The notes beneath the pieces are model-generated. The model worked only from the letters and a program-made list of their open reading frames with translations, did no database searches and was not told the DNA's origin. Shown here in pieces: positions 57,112-64,000 of a DNA stretch of 64,000 bases. The DNA lies in assembly GCA_963921425.1 (NCBI GenBank), contig OY992834.1, positions 24,131,923 to 24,195,922 on the forward strand, read 5' to 3'. The stretch's first letter is position 1, and each line of letters begins with the position of its first letter. The stretch is from Dryas octopetala (lineage: Eukaryota > Streptophyta > Magnoliopsida > Rosales > Rosaceae). A program made the position numbers and the translations under genes.

Positions 57112-57542
57112 AAGATAATATTTGGGTCACTCCTAGAGGGTATTCCAAGGTGACCCCATCCCCTCAAATTTCAATTTCGGCAATGCCAGTGCATGATCGA
57201 AACCGTTTATTTTTTAGATAACCAATTAAAGATCATCTCTGTAAAAAATCAAATCAATCGGAAATCGTTTGATTATATAACTGTTGTCAATTAAGTAAAA
57301 AAAATTGATGATTTTCAATTAAAGAGTGATTTTTTGATCAAACCGTTGATTTTTTCTATTTAATTAACAATAATTATATAACCAAACGATTTCCGATTGA
57401 CTTGATTTTTTACAGAGATGATCTATAATAGGTGATCTAAAAAATGAACGATTCCGATCATGCGCCGGCATTACCAAAATTGCGATTTTGGGGAGAGGGG
57501 TGAGCTTGGATATCCCCCGGGGGTTACCCAAGTAGTGTCCAG
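57112..57542. mobile_element. MITE with long inverted repeats, in repeat copy 2
   Basis: Absent from copy 1 near 11790. The inverted arms run about 190 bp, with left ATAATATTTGGGTCACTCC and right ACACTACTTGGGTAACCCC on the minus strand. Shared inner words are TGCATGATCGAAACCGTT / CGCATGATCGGAATCGTT and CATCTCTGTAAAAAATCAA. Flanks AGACGAAAG and AGAGGAATG could be a 9-bp duplication with two mismatches, which would fit Mutator. The exact ends are uncertain by a few bases. Confidence 0.8.
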
Positions 57543-59476
57543 AGAGGAATGTAAGGAGGACTGGCGTCCACCAATAAGAAAGCAGCCTTGGTTGCTCCGT
57601 ACGTACAGTAGCTTCTTGGGAAGTGATTGGCATTCATACTGCTCCAAGTTCCAACACACACCTAAATACCTAATGATTTTCAGCTTCTCTTTCTCAATTT
57701 TTTCCTTTTTTGTTTTTCCATGAGCCTATGATATAGGAATAATTAAGGACCTATATGGGCGTAGTAGTGTAGGTCTCCTCACATGAACTATGTAAGAAAA
57801 TTTTAAAATAGTAATTAAGAGATAATGATATGTTTGGTCTACTTATTATTTCTTATTTTTGTGTTATCCACAATTTTTTTTAAGTGCCAAATGAATCTAT
57901 GAATTAATTGAATTTTACCACCTTAATCCATTCTATCAAAATACCCCAAACAGACATTAATTTTGATCACGTGAGGAGCACATGGAACTATAAAAGGGAG
58001 ATGAGGGACTATATAATCACCAATTTGCACCTCCAAGTGCACCACACGTGACAAAATTTAATGTTCGTTTGAACTTGAAATGGGTAGCCCCACCATAAGA
58101 TCAAGTACCATATTGGGCTCAGACTTTGCAATGAGCCAAAAGTCTAGAAAAGTTGCGTGAGAGTTTAGTTTGAACAAATTTTGATCAGTTAATCATCTAC
58201 TTCTTTTGGAAGTAAGATTCAATTCTATTCTTTTTCATCTCTATTCCTGTGAGACTTTCCTTTCGATCCTATCGTTGTTAAACACTAAAAGGGTTCGTGT
58301 AACGAACGATTCTCCCATTTGAGTATCCCTTGGGAATTTTGGGGATGAAATTCTTTTAGGATCCGTTAGATTGTAGGGTTCGACAACTTAAAAAGTTGGT
58401 TTAACGGACACCCAGCCAAATAAGTTTAGCTAAAAGTTAAAAGTGCATCTGAGAAAAAAAAAAATAGTGCATCTGAAAAAAAAAAATATAATTAGTACAT
58501 CTAAAAAAAAAAGAAGCCAATACATCTGTAAAATACAATAAATGCATATTTGAAAATTAATGCATTTGTAAATATATAACAAGTGCATAAACAAAAGGAG
58601 AGTGCTAAAGTGCCCTAATTGTGCCATAGTGACATGGCATTGTCATATTAGTTTTTATTTTTGACACATCAGTTTTTATAAAAACTATTTTAACCTTACT
58701 TAAAATCTTTCAAAACTTAAATTAAAAAAAAAATTATTTTCAAATTTAAAGAACCCAACGTGATCTCTTAAAAAAAAAAAAAAAAAAAATTAGCCCCAAT
58801 TTTAGGAACCTAAAAATCCAGATATTTCTCCTTTACCGAAACAATAAAAAATCTAAGGCAATATAGAGATTGACTAGAATATTCCACATACCCAAATTCA
58901 GTATGTGAATGCTGAGGATTTTACCTGGATATGGTATTCCACATACCCAAATTCATACAAGTGATAATCAATCTCTATGAACTTGTTGGCAAGCAACAAT
59001 AACGATCATCAGAATTTGAAAGAGCCGACACCACAATTGTTTCACTCGTTTTGGGTGCTAAGTGTACTGAAGAAAATTAAACAGTAGACTATAAAAGCTT
59101 TGAACATTATATTTCCTCTACTTTCCTGTTGCCTCCATCCATATGGACCAATAGTATCTACAGTACAACATTTGTTTTAAATTACAAGTGTAATGAAATT
59201 GTTGAATAAGTTATTCACATTGAAATACTGGAAGCATTACATATATACACACATGACATTGATTCCAAAAAGTGTGATGTAATTATATAAATTTAGTTAT
59301 CACTTTCATTTAAATGATGTTGATCTGCAAGAAGAAAATTATGGGTGGATGAGGGGGATCATACATATATATATATATATATGGAGAATATACAATGCAC
59401 AATCTCTTATTAATTAACTGGTAATTTTAGTGTTAGATTTAGGTTGGGCAAGATAGTATTTTAACAATAATAATAT

Positions 59477-59694
59477 TTTTTTTTTTGGTAACCGAGGGTG
59501 TCCTAGGCCAGCTTTCCCGCACCAGATTAATTTTTTGAGCCGGTCAAAGACAAACAATCCATATCGGGCCTAGAGGATTCACAAGGGATTTTAACTCCCT
59601 TAATGTCTGGTTCCAAGGGTCGAACTAAAGACTCGAACTCAGGTGCCTGAGTTTACAACTACACCTCCGAATCAACTCCTCAAACACCTTAGAA
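59477..59694 (-). mobile_element. SINE with 16-bp target duplication
   Basis: On the minus strand it has a pol III B-box-like GTTCGAGTC about 45 bp from the 5' end and runs for about 208 bp to a poly-A tail (T-run at 59477-59486 on the plus strand). It is flanked by TTAACAATAATAATAT (59461-59476) and TTAACAATGATAATAT (59695-59710), a 16-bp duplication with one mismatch. Length, tail and duplication fit a tRNA-derived plant SINE; the family name was not identified. Confidence 0.75.
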
Positions 59695-59710
59695 TTAACA
59701 ATGATAATAT

Positions 59711-60342
59711 TAATCTAATATGGCAAATAAATAGTGATATGTGTAAAATAATTTTGTGACATCAGATTAGGGCACAAAATCTTTTCCTATGTGAAATTAA
59801 TACATTTATAAAAAAAAAAAAACATTGCATTTGTAAAAATAAAACAAGCGCATCTGCGAAATTAGTACATCTATAAATACCACATGACTTTTTAAATACA
59901 CAGAGATTACATAACTTGTATAAACTCTTTAAAATTTTTACTTGAATACAAATAGATTTTTACGAACTTTTTAAAAGTCTTTAAAAGTCTTAAATCTTAA
60001 TACATATACACAAAAGTAATTTTAAACAACACAAAAATCTTTTAAAATTCACATATAAATATATAATACATCCCACTGAATAAATAAATTTTGGTCGAAG
60101 CCAAATGAACAAAGTTCAGCCAGACTTGTCTTAATTATGGGCCGCACTCCTTTGAAAATGAACCCAGCCCTTTCTCTCTTTTATTATAATCCCACCTTTT
60201 TTTTTTTCAAACTGCCCCCTCAGTGAAGCCTCCCAAATCCAACCGCACCTGCTCTAGACCAGACCAAATTGTTCCTTTCTCTCATTCCATTCATACAACA
60301 ACCAAACTTGCCTGGGCTTCTGTCACTTGGTAGAAGCTGGTT
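59711..60342. other. non-coding stretch ahead of a possible gene start
   Basis: AT-rich to about 60110, then a CT-rich, less AT-rich stretch (60180-60342) that could be a promoter and 5' leader for the exon at 60343. No clear TATA box. Confidence 0.4.
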
Positions 60343-62518
60343 ATGAATTATGATCGACCCATCTCTCAAAGAAGCCAGCTAACATCAGCTCACGCACTTC
60401 AAGTGTTTGAGTACCGGCCTCACCTAATCCGATTGATCACAAGGTAACACTTTGGTCTCAACTTAGTGCTTTGCTTCTTATCCCTTTGGTCTCAAATACT
60501 CTGTTGCCATTTTAAAAGGAACAGAAACTACAGATGGATTTCATGCGTTATAAATTGTTTTTTTGTTCTCAGTTTCTGGTTTGTTGGTAATTATTTTCCA
60601 GTATACATTTTGGAAATTGCATTATTGAGAATATTGTAGTCGTTGAAAAAAAAGTGATGGCATGGCAGTATTGCTGGGGCAGTGGAGGGGAAGCTGTTCT
60701 ACATTGATGATTGTGGCCAGGGACGGATCTACGTAAAAAAAAAAAAAAAAAAACAACAATTTTACTTAAAACTATAACCCACCCCGATAAAAAAAACAAA
60801 AAAACAAAAAAACAAAACAAAACGACACTCAGTCACTTACTCATCGTTCTCTACTTCTCCCGTCTCTCATCTCTTGACTTCAATCTTTATTTTGGGCATG
60901 GGCAGGTATTCTCTTGAATCTCTTCTCTTCTTTTTGTTTCTAAGTTTAATTTATGTTTGGGGCTGAATTTAGGGATTAAATTGGGTGTGAATTTAGCTAT
61001 TTAGGGGTTTAATTTGGGGATTTAAGTTAGGTTTAAATGTGAGAACTGAGAACCCCATTTGAATTTGGGAATTTTTATTTTGTTGGATTTTCTGCCCAAA
61101 TTCCCAATGACCAGAGCCATCACCTATTCCCGTTTAATTTCTTAATTTTTATAAGGCTTTTTTGCACTAATACCACCCAAACTTTGGGGGTGTGGCGCAC
61201 AATGCACATTTACCACCCAAAAAAAAATTTACCTTTCTCCATTAGTTGGTCTTCATCTTTACCATCATCTATTTGACTGTCTAGAGTTGTTGTTTCTAAT
61301 TTTGGTCTACAGAATCTGTGCACCTTGTAACTTGCCAAGCTATGATTACTTGATTACTTGATTGATGTGGGATTGCTTGTAAATTTCAGGTGCCAAGTTC
61401 AGTAAGCTCAATCTTTGTTGTTGGAAGTTGAAGTTTGGAACCCAGGTTGCATATTGCATTATGCTGGTTTGGTAAGCTTCAAATTTCAATCTTTTATTCT
61501 TAGTTGCATATTGCTAGAAGTAAGGTTGCTATTGTGTGAGTTGTTTTGAGCATATCCTTACATATCTCATGTTCATCTTTGAAGATTATTAAAACTTCGA
61601 CTTCAGAACAAGATAGAAGCAGTTTCTTGATGATTGTATGATTCTCCACATTGGTAGAGAACTTTCTAATAGTATCGATACAAATTCAATAATGAAGGAT
61701 TTATATGTTGTGAAGAAACGCAGGGTACAATTTGTGTAGTCTTATCTTCCATTTGCATTTCATGTTTCATTGTTTTCTTGTTGTTGTTTTTGTTTTTGTT
61801 TTGTTTTTTTCTAGTCTTTGTTTTTGCATAGATATGCATTTTGAGGCTCACTATATCCCCCTTGACTAGGTGTATCTTTTGTATTTATTAATGAAATTCC
61901 CTTGTACTGTCGAGGTTTTTTTTTTTTTTTTTTTTAATCTTGTAAATTTGGTTACATTGAATTTATTTCAACAGGTTCTGCAATTGTAGGAAATGTCAAA
62001 AAAACAAATAAGACTCTGCCGAAATTTCAATAAATTTTTTTACTAGAGTAAAGAAAATTAGTCTAGAGTTTTAGCCCACCCAAGTTTCAATTCCTCGATC
62101 CGTCCTTGATTATCATCACCATTTATATATCTTATATAAAAAAAAATCATTTATGTAGGTAAACTTTTTGGAATCATTATTTTGGACCATGTAGGTAAAC
62201 ACTTCACTGTTGGTATCAATTTTGTGCCTTATGATTTATATTTTGAACTAGATTGAAGGGTGGGAAATATGATTGCCTTGATGGTTTGAGTTATAAAACC
62301 TTTAGTTTTGGAAGTTGGAACAAGTTTGATGGCCTTGTTAGATTCATAATTTTCTGGATCTTCTTCATCGTGGCATTTGTTTACCAGTTGAGCCTGTATT
62401 TTAGTGTTCTGATATTCTGAGTACTGATCAAGACAATTGGCTTTGTCATTGGCAATTTGGTGTAGGAAAGTTTTGGAAGAACGGCAAAAAGCTAAAGTGG
62501 AAAGCAAGATTTTTGTTG
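60343..62518 (+). CDS. possible first two exons of an unidentified gene
   Basis: The ATG at 60343 opens MNYDRPISQRSQLTSAHALQ then VFEYRPHLIRLIT and ends at a GT donor after 60443 (101 bp). In phase, a second exon at 62466-62518 between TGTAG and GTAAG reads KVLEERQKAKVESKIFVG. No family recognised. The intron holds the hAT-like element at 60718-62108. No further exon was found before the window end. The case rests on phase agreement, splice sites and a leader-like upstream region. Confidence 0.3.
60718..62108. mobile_element. hAT-like non-autonomous element
   Basis: Begins CAGGGACGGATCTACG and ends CGATCCGTCCTTG, whose inverse is CAAGGACGGATCG: a 12-bp imperfect terminal inverted repeat of the CAGGGGCGGA-type common in plant hAT elements. 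Just inside, both ends carry an A-rich run and a 'CCCACCC' word. An 8-bp target duplication is not convincing (ATTGTGGC / ATTATCAT). The interior (60840-61480) has a CT-rich leader-like part and a possible exon but no transposase. Confidence 0.5.
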
Positions 62519-63104
62519 GTAAGAATGCACATCGACTTTCTGCTATTAATTGTTAAAATTGAGTTACTTTGTAATTTGTTGAATTTCCACAAGCTTGAAT
62601 GCCACAGTTAACTCAATATGGAAATATGATTTCCATTTGAGCCCAGATTATAATTAGAATTTGGAAGAATGTCCACAGAAAAAGATAGAAAAAATTGAGT
62701 ATTTGATGCCATATATGCATTAGAATTTTAACTTCAACAAGGAAGAATAGTGTAAGATGCTGAGCCGTTACTATCAGAAATTGAAACAATACTAATTGTG
62801 CAAAAAATGAGTGGTAAACAATTCTTATGATTTCCGAGAATGAAATGAATAAGTTGAAGAGGTTTATGGTAGTGTGATTAATCAGGACTTTTTTTAGGCT
62901 TCTAATCTCTGGTTACTATAATTTTAATTTATAAATTTACTTAGTCTTCATTTACACCTTTTTTTTTGTTTAATCAAAAGGGCTTCTTAGTGTGGGCATG
63001 AAAAAATATAGCCTTGTTGGTGAGCTTCAAACGGCGATACTTTCCCAATTATGCTATGGATGCTGTAGTGAATTAACACCCTCTTGACCTTTTTCTTTGA
63101 TGTG
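62519..63104. other. AT-rich stretch, nothing recognised
   Basis: No reading frame with family resemblance, no repeat structure seen. Confidence 0.5.
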
Positions 63105-63690
63105 TCTAGGATTAGACAGTTTAGCAAACAACACAAACAATAGCAGCAAAAGTAAAACAAAAAGAACACCAAGATTTGTTCTCGAGGTTCGGATAACTTT
63201 GCCTACGTCCCCATGTGATCTTTAGAGAATCACAGCTGCACTATAATGATTAGAAACAGAGTTACAAGTTCTTGTTGAAACCCTAAGACTAAACCCTAAT
63301 CCGCAGCCTCCTCTTCTCTCTCTCGACCACTCTGCTCTCCCCTCTGTTCTGGTGCTCAAATTACTTTTACCCTCTCAAAGAGGCTTGCTACAGCCTATTT
63401 ATAACTCATAGACTGCAGCATACAATTAGGTTAAAGTTGGGATTCCTAATCCTACTAGAATTAGGTAATTGGCCTAGGAAAACCTTGTGCAAGTCTTCAT
63501 TGCTTTCCTAAAAAACTGTACCCTACTAGGAATTACCCAAACTGCTACTCTTCCTATTTTGTATTCCTTCCAGAAGCTTCCAGCGAGCCAAACACAACAG
63601 ATGCAACCTATGTGGCATGGACACCAGACATTAGTTGCAACATGACCGGGACAAAGTGACACAACAAACCTAGAAATTTAGGATAGGGAC
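63105..63690 (-). repeat. probable LTR fragment or solo LTR
   Basis: On the minus strand a TATA box (GAGTTATAAATAGGCTG, near 63400) is followed about 200 bp later by GGGGACGTAGGCAAAGTTAT, CCGAACCTCGAGAACAAATC and TTGGTGTTC. That is the word order seen after the TATA box in many plant Copia LTRs (…GACGTAGGC…CCGAACC…). No internal element region is attached. TG/CA ends and target duplication could not be fixed. A fossil; bases 63691-64000 hold nothing recognised. Confidence 0.4.
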
Positions 63691-64000
63691 ACTGCATTGA
63701 CATGACAATAAATAAATATGTTTATATATGTATATATTGTTCTTACATGATGGTTTAGGTTCAAATAGTTGCATTTCTGTGAACTTGAGTTCCTTTCCAC
63801 AACCAAAAAAGCTCTACAATTTACTTTTTCTACCTGAAGGAAATATACAAATTCTACAAGCATGTTTGAGTAGAAATGATATATTATATATGTGGACTTG
63901 TGCCTGAAACAAACATGGCCACTTTCTAGAAGTGTTTGTGCTTTACAGGATGCAACATCCAATTATCTTAAAGTTTTCCTTAAGCTATTTCTGGTTCTTA

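Larger units (their letters stand above)
54663..59177. repeat. repeat copy 2
   Basis: Same sequence as 9704-13390 plus 18061-18105, in the same orientation. It lacks the Tat and Copia insertions of copy 1 and preserves the empty Copia site as TTGCCTCCATCC near 59130. It has two MITE insertions of its own (56102-56532 and about 57112-57542) and a loss of about 60 bp near 57060 relative to copy 1. No complete gene. Confidence 0.92.

Noticed and set aside
59477-59694. tRNA gene, because of the B-box-like GTTCGAGTC
   Set aside because: No cloverleaf could be drawn. Length, A-tail and target duplication fit a SINE.
62229-62507. 92-residue minus-strand frame
   Set aside because: No family resemblance, and it overlaps a better-supported splice-flanked plus-strand exon candidate; kept out as unsupported.

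Overview
The window is nuclear DNA from a flowering plant, most likely a eudicot; the species cannot be fixed from the sequence. The evidence is spliced GT-AG genes, an AT-rich background, Tat-type Ty3/Gypsy and Ty1/Copia elements, Mutator, CACTA, PIF/Harbinger and hAT DNA transposons, and host gene fragments whose closest remembered relatives are plant proteins. It opens with nine Ns, so the left edge is an assembly gap.

Layout. 10-9703: minus-strand Tat-lineage Ty3/Gypsy fossil, entering from the gap and ending in its 5' LTR (8978-9703), with the extra plus-strand (antisense) reading region known from this lineage at 712-2790. 9704-13390 plus 18061-18105: copy 1 of a repeat of about 3.7 kb carrying a PIF/Harbinger transposase remnant, split by a nearly whole Copia element (13391-18060). 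18171-19719: intron-containing fragments of glutamine-tRNA ligase and villin, followed to about 20603 by CACTA-like subterminal repeats. 20680-32332: the one clear intact host gene, minus strand. 33000-39830: gene-poor sequence with three arrays of short hairpin repeats. 39831-40570: a Mutator-type element. 41498-42545: a fragment of the mismatch-repair gene MSH6. 45000-52663: decayed minus-strand transposon genes of the Ulp1/DUF1985 type, partly in tandem duplicate, interrupted by a Pack-MULE (47680-49058) that carries a formin fragment. 53693-54087: another Mutator MITE. 54663-59177: copy 2 of the repeat, with the empty Copia site and two MITE insertions of its own. 59178-64000: a SINE, a possible start of an unidentified plus-strand gene with an hAT-like element in its first intron, and a probable LTR fragment.

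The host gene is reconstructed from twelve exons whose phases all agree (8061 bp, 2686 codons plus stop). It joins an N-terminal SEN1/UPF1-type superfamily 1 helicase, a central UvrD-type helicase and a long helical C-terminal region in one protein. That architecture is known in plants under the misleading name 'TPR and ankyrin repeat-containing protein 1-like'; its function is poorly known.

The most striking theme is gene capture. Four unrelated host genes (glutamine-tRNA ligase, villin, MSH6, formin) are present as broken, intron-retaining DNA copies near or inside DNA transposons. For the formin fragment the carrier is closed by long terminal inverted repeats and a perfect 9-bp target duplication. 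For the others a CACTA carrier is inferred from nearby terminal-type repeats only.
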